Shown piece after piece: positions 12,271-22,434 of a DNA stretch of 64,000 nt. This stretch comes from Clarkia xantiana subsp. parviflora (taxonomy: Eukaryota > Streptophyta > Magnoliopsida > Myrtales > Onagraceae): the NCBI GenBank assembly GCA_036873135.1, contig JAPTYO010000005.1, positions 14,672,166-14,736,165 of the forward strand. Reading direction: 5' to 3'. The notes below the pieces were generated by a model. That model did no database searches. It saw only the letters and a list, made by a program, of their open reading frames with translations, and was not told where the DNA came from. Both the position numbers and the translations under genes were made by a program. The first letter of the stretch is position 1. Every line of letters starts with the position of its first letter.

Positions 12271-13437
12271 TTTCTGCAAACTGCTCATCATTGTCATATC
12301 TATTGAGTCTACTGCAACACTGTTTATTAGAGGGTTCCCACCAGATGTTCTGCAAAACACTATTCACAGTTAAAACCAAAAACCAAAATACAATATGCAA
12401 ATATTATAATGTTTGCAGCAGTTAAAACTACATTAACCACAACAGACTTTTCCTTCAAAAAATGGAAGCTAAACGAACAGCAGGTCACTTTGTATTTGCA
12501 TCGTCCCACATTATGTTCAATAAATTCCATTCTTACCAAAATAAATCCAAAAATCCCAACATGTAAAAAAGATGATATGATACTTGATTCAGCTCGATAC
12601 AGTGCAAAGCAAACCGTGTCCAAGACTATGCTCCAATGGATACATTGTTGTGCCTCCTACAATGGATACATTGTTGTGCCTCCTACATTGTTGTCCAATG
12701 GGTTCCTGCTTTTCGGAGCTTCAAATTTGAAGATGTGGACTTCCTTTTTACTTTCTTATTCACGATTGAACATGCTGCTAAGGGATCTAGGGACCATGCA
12801 CCATCCCTTCTTAATATACATAATAATTCAAAATAAAATAAAATGAGGTCTTGTAGAACTTCATGGCTATTTTTTTAAATAGGGAATGATATAGAGAGTT
12901 CATTTCAATACCTTAGTATTTTCTCTGATGGAATTCTGGCAGCTTTTATCGTGTTAGGGCCCGACAACCACTTCACTTCACGGTTGGGATCAGCTTGCAT
13001 TGCGGAATGAATTTTCATAAGTTTGGAAAAGAAAACAATTAGAATTTTTTTTATCAGCAATATACATTACAGACATAAATGAGAGAAAATGTTGAGAGAG
13101 AGAGAGAACCCCAAGACACTCCATCATTTGGTAATAAGCCCTATCGTTAAGGGGAGTATGGCATTTTCGAGATTCAGAAAAGTATATGGTCCTGCAATCG
13201 CATTTTAGTTACTAAACATTGAGATCTGTATCGATCACTACCAGTTTTCAGTTGCGGCTATGCAGAATCAGAAACTTGATAGTTAATAAAAAAAAAAAAT
13301 ACCAATCAAGCAGCTCGATCACAAACAACATGGTGCATGAGGATTCCAGCATCAACTAAGACATGGAAGGACTCTAACATGTATGTCGTTGATTCCTGAG
13401 CCTCAGCTATATTGTCTAGAAAATTCTGCATTTTTAA
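12271..13437 (-). pseudogene. Exon-like fragments of an unidentified plant gene
   Basis: Four minus-strand segments look like exons with splice-like borders. 13285-13437 encodes a segment including NFLDNIAEAQESTTYMLES and FHVLVDAGILMHHVV. 13096-13200 includes [20 protein letters not shown]. 12912-13020 includes [20 protein letters not shown] and IKAARIPSEKILR. 12271-12346 includes GGNPLINSVAVDSIDMTMMS and ends at a donor AG|GTAAAT. Composition and open frames are protein-like, unlike the AT-rich surroundings, but I do not recognise the family. Order and spacing suit a multi-exon gene whose other parts may lie at 29041-29800 beyond the Tat-A and Copia-A insertions. It could be a host gene remnant or sequence captured by the Helitron around it. 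Confidence 0.4.
12631..12690. repeat. Short tandem duplication (about 27 bp)
   Basis: CAATGGATACATTGTTGTGC followed by CTCCTA is repeated, with a third partial copy (ACATTGTTGTCC). Confidence 0.85.
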
Positions 13438-13568
13438 TTAACAATCCGACTAACGAAATTTCTGCAAAATCACTATTTGAAAAAGACTACCTGCATAAAC
13501 TTGCTATAATGAAATAAAATTGCAAACCCTAAACCAAATTTTCTTTTCTTATACCAACTATTGGGAAG

Positions 13569-14403
13569 TGTTAGGTTTCGAGATCAGGGTCAACGGGTAG
13601 TCGGCTCAAATCTCGTTCCTCACTCGAGATGTGGATGATCTGATACTCTCGGGTTACGTTGTCTTATCTTGCGTCCTTCCTTCCTTCCTTCCTTCCTTAG
13701 CTTCTCTTCTCCTTTTGCCCTGCAGAAGGGGCAGTACCAGGCACAGAGGGGGGGGGGTGGTGCCTGATGAACCCTCTCTGATGCCTAAGTCAGTATCGTT
13801 TTTAGAGAGATAAAGCTAGAGAGATGTCAGAGCAAAATTATCCAAATTGCCAAGATGTCCTAATGAATAGTGGAGGTGGGGTATTTATAGGCAACGGTGT
13901 CATTAAGGTGGCTTAATGACATCGTTAACCTTTAAATACAGTTAATTAACCTTTAAACGTATAATCAAGATCTTAGGATACGGAGAAGGTAGGCGGAGTA
14001 AGCCGAGTATGGGAGTCCAAAAAATGGTGTCGGGGCCCTTGGGGGGAAGAGAAATCCGACCCCCAAGGGTAGGGGTTGGGTGAGGGCACCCAACCCCATC
14101 CCTCCTAGGAGAGATCGGGTTGGTCGACCCGATCTCTCCTAGGAGAGATCGAGTTGGTCCACCCGATCTCCCCTAGGGGAGATCGGGTTGGCTGACCCGA
14201 TCTCCCCTAGGGGAGGTCGGGTGTGGCCACCCAACCTCACCTAGGTGAGTTTGTCTCGGCCGGACGAGCGCTTCGGCCTCGTCCGAGCCATTGATGTTCT
14301 CGCGAAGTGTTCGGGTTGAAGTTTCGATTTACAATCATTAACGGGATGATAAAAATACAACGGTTCGGAAGTCAACGGGTTCAAATTGGGCGTATATCCA
14401 TCA
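13569..14403 (-). repeat. 3' LTR of Tat-A
   Basis: 835 bp; on the minus strand it runs from TGATGGATATACGCCC to CCTAACA. It carries a TATA box (TATAAATA, 13882-13889 complement), a CCTT microsatellite near 13680 and a G-run near 13750. 14030-14240 is a palindromic repeat block. Its partner is 22435-23295. Confidence 0.92.
14030..14240. repeat. Palindromic repeat block in the Tat-A LTR
   Basis: Alternating palindromes: 10-bp units centred on CCTAGG (CTCCTAGGAG, CCCCTAGGGG, CACCTAGGTG) and units in which GATCGGGT pairs with ACCCGATC. The 10-mers differ at outer positions on both arms in step, so self-complementarity is kept. The same block is at about 22910-23140 in the other LTR, with one more unit (CTCCTAGGGAGGATGGGGTT). 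Confidence 0.8.
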
Positions 14404-14417
14404 CATGCCCCCGAGTC
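14404..14417 (-). other. Polypurine tract of Tat-A
   Basis: On the minus strand GACTCGGGGGCATG directly precedes the 3' LTR. The same tract precedes the LTRs of Tat-B and Tat-C. Confidence 0.85.
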
Positions 14418-14939
14418 AACCAATGGCTTAACCCTTGATTGACTCTATTTTAGGATGGTATGACACGCGCAATTTGAAACCGGGGTTTTACCTTCTTGTC
14501 TGAATGCTTGCTTACCCGTGGATGTGTGCCTCTGACTCTGCCCCCTGCCTTATGAGATAGAGGAATTGTAAACGTCAGAGTAGCACGGACGTGTGCCTAA
14601 GCACGCGTCCGTCTGAGGTGGGAGTAATAAATCTGTCTTTGCTACCGGCATATACTTAAAAATTACATGTTTGCATAGGGATGCAATACGAATGCAACTA
14701 AGTGACTTATGCTTCAATTTCGTGACGGGATTTGCCTAAGTGAAAATTTTCAATTTTGGTCCGAAATTTCTCTAAGTATGGGATACTAGAAAATAAACCT
14801 ATGGGACGTTAACTATGGTGAGTGTGAGTTTAACCGTGGTTGATGGGAACTAGTTTTTGAATATGTCCCTTGAAATTTTCCTTTCTAAAAATCAACGGTG
14901 TTGATTTGGCGACTTTGGAAAAACCCTAATCCTTTGTAT

Positions 14940-14947
14940 TATAAAAG
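14940..14947 (+). promoter_or_regulatory. TATA box of the antisense gene in Tat-A
   Basis: TATAAAAG on the plus strand lies about 110 bp before a candidate donor site of a 5' UTR intron (GAG|GTACGTG at 15049). It drives transcription opposite to the retroelement, if used. Confidence 0.45.
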
Positions 14948-15239
14948 GGTAAGTGATTACCTCATTCTCGTTGTCCTTTTCTCTTCTTTTCTTTTTGACG
15001 GTGGGATTTCTGGTCAGGCTTACTTTTCGGGGCGCGCGTCGCATTGAGGTACGTGTTTTTTCTTTTGTGTAAGCATTGCTTCTGGGGAACTTGATCCTGC
15101 TTCTCCTTCGATTGTTTCTTTACTTGTATCGTTTTTTATTTGTGGGTCTTCATGGTGATACAGTCCTGCTTGATTCATCCTCTTTCCATCTTCTTGCTCT
15201 CGTGTTTCTACTTACTGGCGTGTGGGGTCTTCTGACTTG

Positions 15240-15435
15240 GGATTATGACTATCTTCCCTTGCCCCTTACCTCTGCCAGTTGGCTGGTGGGGTCTCTCTAT
15301 GCTGGGGGTTACAACTATCCCCCCTTGCCCCCTGCCTCTGCCTGTTGGCTGGTGGGGTCTCTCTATGCTGGGGGTTACAACTATCCCCCCTTGCCCCCAT
15401 GCATCTGCCTGTTGGCCGGTGGGGTCTTTCTATAC
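15240..15435 (+). repeat. 66-bp tandem repeat within the 5' UTR intron
   Basis: About 2.7 copies of a unit containing GGCTGGTGGGGTCTCTCTAT and GGTTACAACTATCC. It lies inside the predicted intron 15049-15556 (acceptor GATCGACAG|ATTT), so the open frames there are not taken as coding. Confidence 0.75.
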
Positions 15436-15569
15436 CCTTCTTCTATTCTTATCTTGTGATTCTGTGTTTGTCGTCTTGGGAGAGTGGGTTTCCTCTTGTC
15501 TCTACTATCCTTTTTCTGTTTTTCTTGGGCTGAGCTTGTGTTTTTTCGATCGACAGATTTCTCCGTTGA

Positions 15570-16640
15570 TTGATGAGGAGTAAGAGGCCAGTACGGGTGG
15601 AAGTAGTTAACCCCGGGACCGGACCTTCGATTGCAAAAAGATCGGTTTTTTATGGTGCGGGGAGGTGTCCTCTAATTGGAGGTAAGGGCGGTGGTGGTGT
15701 TAGGGTACCATCTTCTTTCTATATTGATGCCCCCCAATCGAGGGTCCGGGAGCCATCTTTTCCTTCTTCTTTGTTTGGTAAGTGCTTGAATGTCTGAGAT
15801 TCCTTAGTGTATACTGGTGTTTACTCTATACCTTGTTGTAGGTAGACTTCGCCTTCCGCGTTTGAGTCGGAAGGAGTTGTCTCGTCCTCCTGTTGATGGA
15901 ATTGTTGGATTTGAATGGGCGCCTTATTATGGGCGTGGGGCTCATTTTGACAACCAATATTCTTTGCAAACTCCTGAGGTTGGAGTTCGTGTTCTGCAGT
16001 CTGCTGTTCCTCCTGTTGATCGTGTGTCCCCTTCTAAAGGGCTGGAGGCTACTTATGAATTGGCTCGTGATGTGTTGGCTCGCTATGCTTCTGTAACTTT
16101 TCTTAGCCGTGTTATTCTTTAGGACATTTCTCTTTCGTATGTTGTCTGTCTTATCCTTTGTTTTTGTCGCAGGGTATTGCCGACCTTGTTAATTTGTCCA
16201 CCCTTGTTGTTGATCTTGCTGAGGAGAGAAAGGTGCACGAGGACACTTGTGTCTCCCTTAACTCCAAGCTTGTTAGTTGTTTGGAACATAGTCGTATCAC
16301 AGATTTGCAGTGCCGAGATTTGGAGAGTCGTATTGCCCTTCTTAAAGAAGAGATTGAAACCTTGAGACAAAAATCTTATCGCGATGAAGTGCTTCGGGCT
16401 GCTGAGTTGGTATCCCTTGAGGAGATGTTTCGTTTGGAGTCAAAAGGGTGTGCTATTGCTGAGTATAAGGCTTCTTCCTCTTATCAGGCTGCTATCGATG
16501 TTCGCTGCTCTGTGGCTAAGCGTATTTCTTTAAAGGAGATTCTCGAGCGTATGTACATGATTGCTCCTGATTTTCCTTTTTCTCAGCTTGGTGATTTGTC
16601 TGACTTCGCTGTTAAGCATGTTGCTAAGATGAGGAAGTAG
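15570..16640 (+). CDS. Antisense coiled-coil protein of Tat-A, three coding exons
   Basis: Exons 15570-15777, 15842-16092 and 16173-16640 join in frame to 308 residues: G|GTAAGTGC donor with TTGTAG acceptor, then TCT|GTAACT donor with CGCAG acceptor. The protein has a Gly/Ser-rich start (exon 1), a middle domain with FEWAPYYGRG and TPEVGVRVLQSAVPPVDR (exon 2), and a coiled coil rich in Leu/Glu/Arg ending with IAPDFPFSQLGDLSDFAVKH (exon 3). The Tat-C protein shows the same middle domain, coiled coil and APDFPF tail, and the Tat-B copy shows the same order. The large N-terminal exon of the Tat-C gene is missing here. It lies between pol and the 3' LTR, opposite to the element. Function is unknown; antisense genes at this place are, as I recall, reported in Tat elements and related to proteins annotated as putative gypsy-type transposon. 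Confidence 0.7.
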
Positions 16641-17071
16641 TACACCTATCTCTTTGGTAATCTCTCGGGTTTGTGACTTTGGGTCCTTCTTGTGGTGTCT
16701 TCTTACTACTGCTTTTGTTTGTGGTCGTGGTTGTCTTTAGGGTTTGAAACTCCATCTTTCCTAGTTTTGCCATCTTTGTATGATGCACTGGTCTTTACTC
16801 ATGGTTTATGTAGCAGGGTGATTATCTCTCTTCTTGTGGTAACTCCCTATGCCTTAGTATGTAGTTTCTTGGTTATGGACTCTTTTCTTGGTGTGTTTCC
16901 TTTACTTATCCTTCTTTCGTGTTTTCCTTCATGCCATACCTGCTATTTCATCAAGAAAAAACATTATGTGTTCTTCATATCATTTTTCTTTGAAATTACT
17001 TTCTCATGGGATCCTTCTCAGTATGGTGGGATGATCTCTTCTGATACCCTTTAAATGGTATACATGGTACT
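16641..17071. other. Non-coding stretch after the antisense gene
   Basis: Pyrimidine-rich on the plus strand; likely 3' UTR and terminator of the antisense gene. No domain is recognised in the open frame 16692-17054. Confidence 0.4.
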
Positions 17072-17740
17072 GTTAGACCAAAGATGCGCTCTTGGTGGGC
17101 GTCGAATCTGATCACGAGATAGGCTCTCGGAGGGCACTTAACGTTTCACAGGATAGGCTCCCGGAGGGCACAGGTTAGACCAAAGATACGCTCCTGGTTG
17201 GCGTCGAAAACTGTTCACGAGACAGGCTCTCGGAGGGCACTTAACGTTTCACAGGATAGGCTCCCGGAGGGCTCAGGTTAGACCAAAGATACGCTCCTGG
17301 TTGGCGTCGAAAACTGTTCACGAGACAGGCTCTCGGAGGGCACTTAACGTTTCACAGGATAGGATCCCGGAGGGCTCAGGTTAGACCAAAGATACGCTCC
17401 TGGTTGGCGTCGAAAACTGTTCACGAGACAGGCTCTCGGAGGGCACTTAACGTTTCACAGGATAGGCTCCCGGAGGGCTCAGGTTAGACCAAAGATACGC
17501 TCCTGGTTGGCGTCGAAAACTGTTCACGAGACAGGCTCTCGGAGGGCACTTAACGTTTCACAGGATAGGCTCCCGGAGGGCTCAGGTTAGACCAAAGATA
17601 CGTTCCTGGTTGGCGTCGAAAACTGTTCACGAGACAGGCTCTCGGAGGGCACTTAACGTTTCACAGGATAGGCTCCCGGAGGGCTCAGGTTAGACCAAAG
17701 ATACGCTCCTGGTGGGCGTCGAAGCTGGTAGTTTGAAATC
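17072..17740. repeat. Tandem array of a 103-bp unit (Tat-A)
   Basis: About 6.5 nearly identical copies beginning GTTAGACCAAAGATACGCTC, each containing CTCTCGGAGGGCACTTAACG and AGGCTCCCGGAGGGC. Copies are homogeneous, suggesting recent expansion or slippage during reverse transcription. Confidence 0.92.
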
Positions 17741-18268
17741 TACCTCAAGATACGCTCTTGGGGGCGTCGAATCTGGTAGTGTTTTTTCTACCTCAAGATA
17801 CGCTCTTGGGGGCGTCGAATCTGGTAGGTTGCAAGTCTACCTCAAGATACGCTCCTGGGGGCGTCGAAGTTCGTAGTTTTTGGAAACCACTCTCAAGATA
17901 CGCTCTTGGTGCGTCGAAGGTCGTAGTGTAATAACTACTCTCAAGATACGCTCTTGGGGGCGTCGAAGGTCGTAGTATGAACACTACTCTCAAGATACGC
18001 TCTTGGGGGCGTCGAGGGTCGTAGTATGAAAACTACTCTCAAGATACGCTCTTGGGGGCGTCGAGGGTCGTAGTATGAACACTACTCTCAAGATACGCTC
18101 TTGGGGGCGTCGAAGGTCGTAGTATGAACACTACTCTCAAGATACGCTCTTGGGGGCGTCGAGGGTCGTAGTATGAAAACTACTCTCAAGATACGCTCTT
18201 GGGGGCGTCGAGGGTCGTAGTATGAACACTACTCTCAAGATACGCTCTTGGGGGCGTCGAAGGTCGTT
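17741..18268. repeat. Tandem array of a 49-bp two-hairpin unit (Tat-A)
   Basis: About 11 copies containing CAAGATACGCTCTTGGGGGC and GTCGTAGTATGAACACTAC. Each unit can form two small hairpins: CAAGA-tacgc-TCTTG and GTAGT-atgaac-ACTAC. The first shares GATACGCTC with the neighbouring 103-bp array, so the two arrays are related. Confidence 0.9.
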
Positions 18269-18560
18269 GAATTGAAGTTATATCTGTGTAAGGATAACTT
18301 CATGATTATATCATCACATTCATTGGAAAATACCTTTGAAGGAAATCCTACTCCCTTAAGAGCATTCATGTTTTTTGTACACATGGGGTGCCTTGGGTGG
18401 GTCAAGACACCCTTTGGAGGAAATCAGAGATAGTTGTAGAGTTGGAGTAACTTCTTGAGTTCTCCTTCTCAAAAGTTGTTTTTGAAAAACTTGGAAAGCT
18501 GGAACATGTAAAGTGATAGATATGAAACTAAGGATATGGTCTTTTGCTTGTGGTTTCTTC
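18269..18560. other. Spacer between the repeat arrays and integrase (Tat-A)
   Basis: Non-coding as far as I can see; it follows the integrase stop on the minus strand. Confidence 0.5.
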
Positions 18561-19511
18561 TTAGACGTAGTACTTCTTTAGGTGCTCCCCACTGAAGGTG
18601 TTTGTGGAGATATACCCCTCCCCATCCTCGAGGCGGTAAACATTTGCGTAGGGAACCGATTCTATCTTGTATGGTCCTTCCCATTTTGGAGATAATTTTC
18701 TCACTTGGTCTAAGTGTGAGAACTCGTTCTTTCTGAGCACCAGTTCCCCTACGTGGAATTGCCTCTCCTTGACTTGGCGGTTGTAATATCTTGCTGATAC
18801 GAGGCGCATTCGTGCCTGTGCTTCTTCTGAATTCCATCTTTTATCCTCCACCATGTCCAAGTCTAAAAGCCTTGCTTTGTTGTTCTCATGCTCTTCAAAG
18901 TACGTGGTCCTTAGGGATGATACTGCCATTTCTGCTGGCGCTACCGCTTCGGTCCCGTACACTAGGCCAAATGGCGTTTCTCCTGTGGATATCTTTGGTG
19001 TTGTCCGCACTGCCCATAGAACATTTTCCAGCTCATCTACCCAACTTCCCTTGGTAGCGTGGAGTCGTTTCTTTAGGCCATCTAGCACTATTTTGTTTGC
19101 CGACTCTACCTGTCCGTTTGTCTGAGGGTGCTTTACTGATGCGAAACGGTGGTCTATATTCAGTCTTTCGCAATACCTTTGCAGTTTCTTGCTCTTGAAC
19201 TGTGGGCCATTGTCACTTATTATTGCTTTTGGCACCCCGTACCTCGAGACAATGTGAGATTGGATGAAATTGACGACTTGATCGTCTGTTGTCTTCCCCA
19301 TTGCCTTTGCTTCTATCCACTTGGAGAAGTAGTCTATTGCTACAATTATGCAAGTCTTCTGACCTTTTGTTCTCGGTAGGGGGCCTATCAGATCAATCCC
19401 CCATTGTGCGAATGGCCAGGCTCCCGAGATGGAGCTTAGCTTTGCTGCTGGAGCTGTTATATTTCTAGAGTACCTCATGGCACCCCGCATCTCCCTCATG
19501 GAGTTCTGCAA
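18561..19511 (-). pseudogene. Integrase part of Tat-A pol, separated by a deletion and frameshift
   Basis: This frame (316 residues) carries the Ty3/gypsy integrase catalytic core: GIDLIGPLP, VAIDYFSKWIEA (first D), IISDNGPQF (second D), HPQTNGQVESANK (E), then a C-terminal region with KLSPKWEGPYKIESVP. The integrase joins viral cDNA to host DNA. The preceding frame ends at HEGDAGCHEVL, where the HHCC zinc-binding domain should continue. The segment with the two cysteines is missing and the reading frame shifts. As it stands the integrase lacks its N-terminal zinc domain and is not continuous with pol, so the element is probably not autonomous. Confidence 0.85.
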
Positions 19512-22383
19512 GCACTCTCTCTGTTTCTGGGTATGTTATGCATTTGAGGAAAGGTGTGGAGTACCCTTTCTTGTAGATTTCATTGTCCATCACTGCGTAA
19601 TTCCTAGCCATCCTTTCAATCTTGACTGCCTCCACCTTATCCTTTGGGAGCTTTCCTTCCATGATGTATTGACGCATTGGGGTCATCCAGGCTTCTGCTT
19701 CGTCTATTACTAGAACCTCCATTTGTTCTATCACTGATTGCATTCTTTGCTCTACAAAGTGAACCTCTTTGCCAGCTTCTACCCCTAGGGCTAGTTTACT
19801 TAAGGCGTCTGCCTCTTGGTTTTGTTCTCTTGGGACTGACTCAATGTCGAAGCTTTGGAAGCTCTTTATTAGGTCCCTGGCTTGCTGCAAGTATTTCTGC
19901 ATGTTTTCGGACTTTGCAGTGTAGATTCCTTTCACTTGATTGACAACTAGTTGAGAATCACACTTGACTCTTAGATGCTTTGCCCCTACTCCTTTGGCTA
20001 TTCTCAGGCCAGTTATTAGTGCTTCGTACTCAGCCTCATTGTTTGTTGCCTTAAAGGTGAGTGCCATGGCATAGCGCATAGGTGTGTCGCTGTTTGGTGG
20101 GTATAGTAAGAGGCCTGCACCTGAACCTCCTCCGTTGGATGACCCATCAGTATGCATCTCCCATAATTCTTCTGGTTGTTTCTCCTGACTACTGCTTGCC
20201 TCGCTTGTAGTTTTGACTTCTCCCAAGTCTTCGTCTGGATTAATTCCGGTGAATTCGGCAATAAAATCTGCTAGAGCCTGTCCCTTTATGGCTGTTCTTG
20301 GGGCAAAATGAATACGAAACTCACTTAGCTCAATTGCCCACTTGGTCAATCTTCCCGATGTGTCTGGTCTTTGTAGGAGGTGCTTCAATGGTTGGTCTGT
20401 GAGGACTGTTACTTCACGCCCATGAAAATACGGTCTCAACTTTCTTGCTGATATAATCAGTGCATAGAGGTATTTCTCTATTGGCAAGTAGTTGATCTCA
20501 TATTTTGCCAATGTTTTGCTTACGAAGTATACCGGCAATTGTGCAGCGTTTTCTTCTTTAATTAGCACTGAGCTTACTGCCACGTTGCTCACGGAGATGT
20601 AGAGGTAGAGGGGCTCCCCTGGTGTAGGCTTTGCTAGGGGTGGTAGTGTCTTTAGATGTTGTTTGAGTTGCTGGAAGGCTTCCTCACATCTCGGTGTCCA
20701 TTCGAATTTCTTGTTTGCCCTTAGTACTTCAAAGAAGGGTAATGCCTTGTCTCCTATTTTGGATAGGAATCTGTTAAGGGCTGCTAACCTCCCGTTCAGT
20801 CGTTGAACCTCTTTGTGCTTCGTAGGTGACTGCATTTCTTCAATTGCCTGGAGTTTTTCGGGGTTTACCTCTATGCCTCGCTGGCTTACCATGAAGCCTA
20901 AAAATTTCCCTGATTGCACCCCAAATGCGCATTTTTTCGGGTTTAGACGGACTTGGTATTGCCTCATCCTCTCAAACGTTGAGCTCAGGTTTTCCACATG
21001 GTCCTTCTTCTCTTTGGATTTGACTATCATATCGTCCACATATGCCTCCATTGTCTTTCCTATCATGTCCCCGAAGATTTTGTTGACCATTCTTTGGTAT
21101 GTCGCTCCAGCATTTATGAGTCCGAAAGGCATCACCGTGTAATGGTATATCTCGCTATCAGCGTAGAATGCTGTGTGAGGGGCGTCCTCAGGGGCCATTT
21201 TTATCTGATTGTATCCTGAGTATGCATCCATGAAGCTCATTAGTTGGTGACCTGATGTTGCATCCACTAACTGATCTATTCTTGGTAGCGGATATGAGTC
21301 CTTAGGGCATGCTTTGTTGAGGTCGCGATAATCGATGCACATTCTCCAACTTCCTCCCGCCTTCTTTACCAGTACTGGGTTTGCCACCCATGTTTGGAAT
21401 CTAATCTCCTTGATGAAATTTGCCTTCAATAGCTTTTCCACTTCTTCTTGGATAGCTATCTTTTTGCTTCCTCCCATTGGCCTTACTTTTTGTGTTATTA
21501 GTCGCGTTGCCGCGTCTATGTTGAGCTTGTGTGAGATTACTTCTTCTGATATTCCTGGCATATCGCTCGGTGACCAGGCGAACAGATCCTTGTATTCCCT
21601 TAGTAAAGCTACTAGGTGGTTTTCCTCTTCCTGAGATAGGGCGGTCCCGATTTTTGCCTTCCTATCGGGTTCTTCTATGAGTATTTCTTTTAGTTCCTCC
21701 ATGGGGGCTGGTCTTCCGTGATCTTCCCTTGGGTCCTCATCTACTAGTAGGACCTCTCTTGTTTTCTTCTTCTTACTTAGTGCGATCCTTGCACATTTCC
21801 TTGCTACCTTCTGGTTACCCTTTACTTCCCCTATTCCTTGGCCTGTGGGGAATTTCATTTTCTGATGTAGTGTTGATGGTACCATACCCCACTTGTTGAT
21901 TGTAGTGGTACCTAGGACTCCATTGTATTCCTCCATTTCTTCTGTGATGAAGAAAGGGACATCAATCTTTAGCTGCCTCTGGCCTGTGCCCAATGTCACA
22001 GGTAGTGTGACTGCCCCCAGTGGGTATGTTGGCTCTCCTGAAAATCCCACCAAGGGGGAGTGAACATGTTTTATGCTACTTGGCCTTACTCCCAGTATGT
22101 TGAGGACTTTCTTGCTAATGATGTTAGGTGAGCTTCCACTATCTATCAGGATTCTTCCGATGTCCATATCAGTGATCTTCATCGTTATGACCAGGGCATC
22201 CTTGTTGTCTGGTAACACATGCTCCATGTCTCTTTTTGAAAATTGTATTACATCTTCTTTCTTTCCTTCTGCTTGTTCTTCCTTTGGTTTATGGTCCTCT
22301 AACTGTGCCATATACGCTTCTCTAGCATTTGCTGACTCTCCTCCAGCTCCATAACCTCCATGAATGACATATATGCTTGCCAT
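19465..22383 (-). CDS. Tat-A pol: protease, reverse transcriptase, two RNase H domains
   Basis: 972 residues. An N-terminal motif IYVIHGGYGAGGES is followed by the retropepsin motif ILIDSGSSPN (about residues 75-85). RT spans about 330-510, with RMCIDYRDLNKACPKD, FMDAYSGYNQI, MPFGLINAGATYQR and catalytic YVDD at about 447. A first RNase H/connection (about 590-710) seems to lack its first catalytic Asp (YLYISVSNVAVSSVL). A second RNase H begins near 740 (HTDGSSNGGGSGAG, NNEAEYEAL, VKCDSQLVVNQV, NQEADALSKLA), as known for the Tat lineage, where the old domain degenerates. The chain then runs to the start of the integrase zinc domain. No gag precedes it: the start is only about 50 bp after the LTR. 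The frame is open throughout. Confidence 0.92.
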   Translation of the reverse strand: MASIYVIHGGYGAGGESANAREAYMAQLEDHKPKEEQAEGKKEDVIQFSKRDMEHVLPDNKDALVITMKITDMDIGRILIDSGSSPNIISKKVLNILGVRPSSIKHVHSPLVGFSGEPTYPLGAVTLPVTLGTGQRQLKIDVPFFITEEMEEYNGVLGTTTINKWGMVPSTLHQKMKFPTGQGIGEVKGNQKVARKCARIALSKKKKTREVLLVDEDPREDHGRPAPMEELKEILIEEPDRKAKIGTALSQEEENHLVALLREYKDLFAWSPSDMPGISEEVISHKLNIDAATRLITQKVRPMGGSKKIAIQEEVEKLLKANFIKEIRFQTWVANPVLVKKAGGSWRMCIDYRDLNKACPKDSYPLPRIDQLVDATSGHQLMSFMDAYSGYNQIKMAPEDAPHTAFYADSEIYHYTVMPFGLINAGATYQRMVNKIFGDMIGKTMEAYVDDMIVKSKEKKDHVENLSSTFERMRQYQVRLNPKKCAFGVQSGKFLGFMVSQRGIEVNPEKLQAIEEMQSPTKHKEVQRLNGRLAALNRFLSKIGDKALPFFEVLRANKKFEWTPRCEEAFQQLKQHLKTLPPLAKPTPGEPLYLYISVSNVAVSSVLIKEENAAQLPVYFVSKTLAKYEINYLPIEKYLYALIISARKLRPYFHGREVTVLTDQPLKHLLQRPDTSGRLTKWAIELSEFRIHFAPRTAIKGQALADFIAEFTGINPDEDLGEVKTTSEASSSQEKQPEELWEMHTDGSSNGGGSGAGLLLYPPNSDTPMRYAMALTFKATNNEAEYEALITGLRIAKGVGAKHLRVKCDSQLVVNQVKGIYTAKSENMQKYLQQARDLIKSFQSFDIESVPREQNQEADALSKLALGVEAGKEVHFVEQRMQSVIEQMEVLVIDEAEAWMTPMRQYIMEGKLPKDKVEAVKIERMARNYAVMDNEIYKKGYSTPFLKCITYPETERVLAELHEGDAGCHEVL

Positions 22384-22416
22384 CTGGCTGGTGATAAATA
22401 GGCTTTCTGTCCGAAG

Positions 22417-22432
22417 CCCACAGACGGCGCCA
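22417..22432 (-). other. Primer binding site of Tat-A
   Basis: On the minus strand TGGCGCCGTCTGTGGG begins two bases after the 5' LTR. The same sequence follows the Tat-B LTR. TGGCGCC-type sites are usual in OTA gypsy elements; I do not assign the tRNA. Confidence 0.85.
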
Positions 22433-22434
22433 AG

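Noticed and set aside
15076..15583. Three overlapping plus-strand frames with Leu/Pro-rich repeats
   Set aside because: They lie in a 66-bp tandem repeat within the predicted 5' UTR intron of the antisense gene.
17072..18268. CRISPR-like regularly spaced repeats
   Set aside because: Whole units are repeated with no unique spacers, inside a plant retrotransposon; no cas genes.
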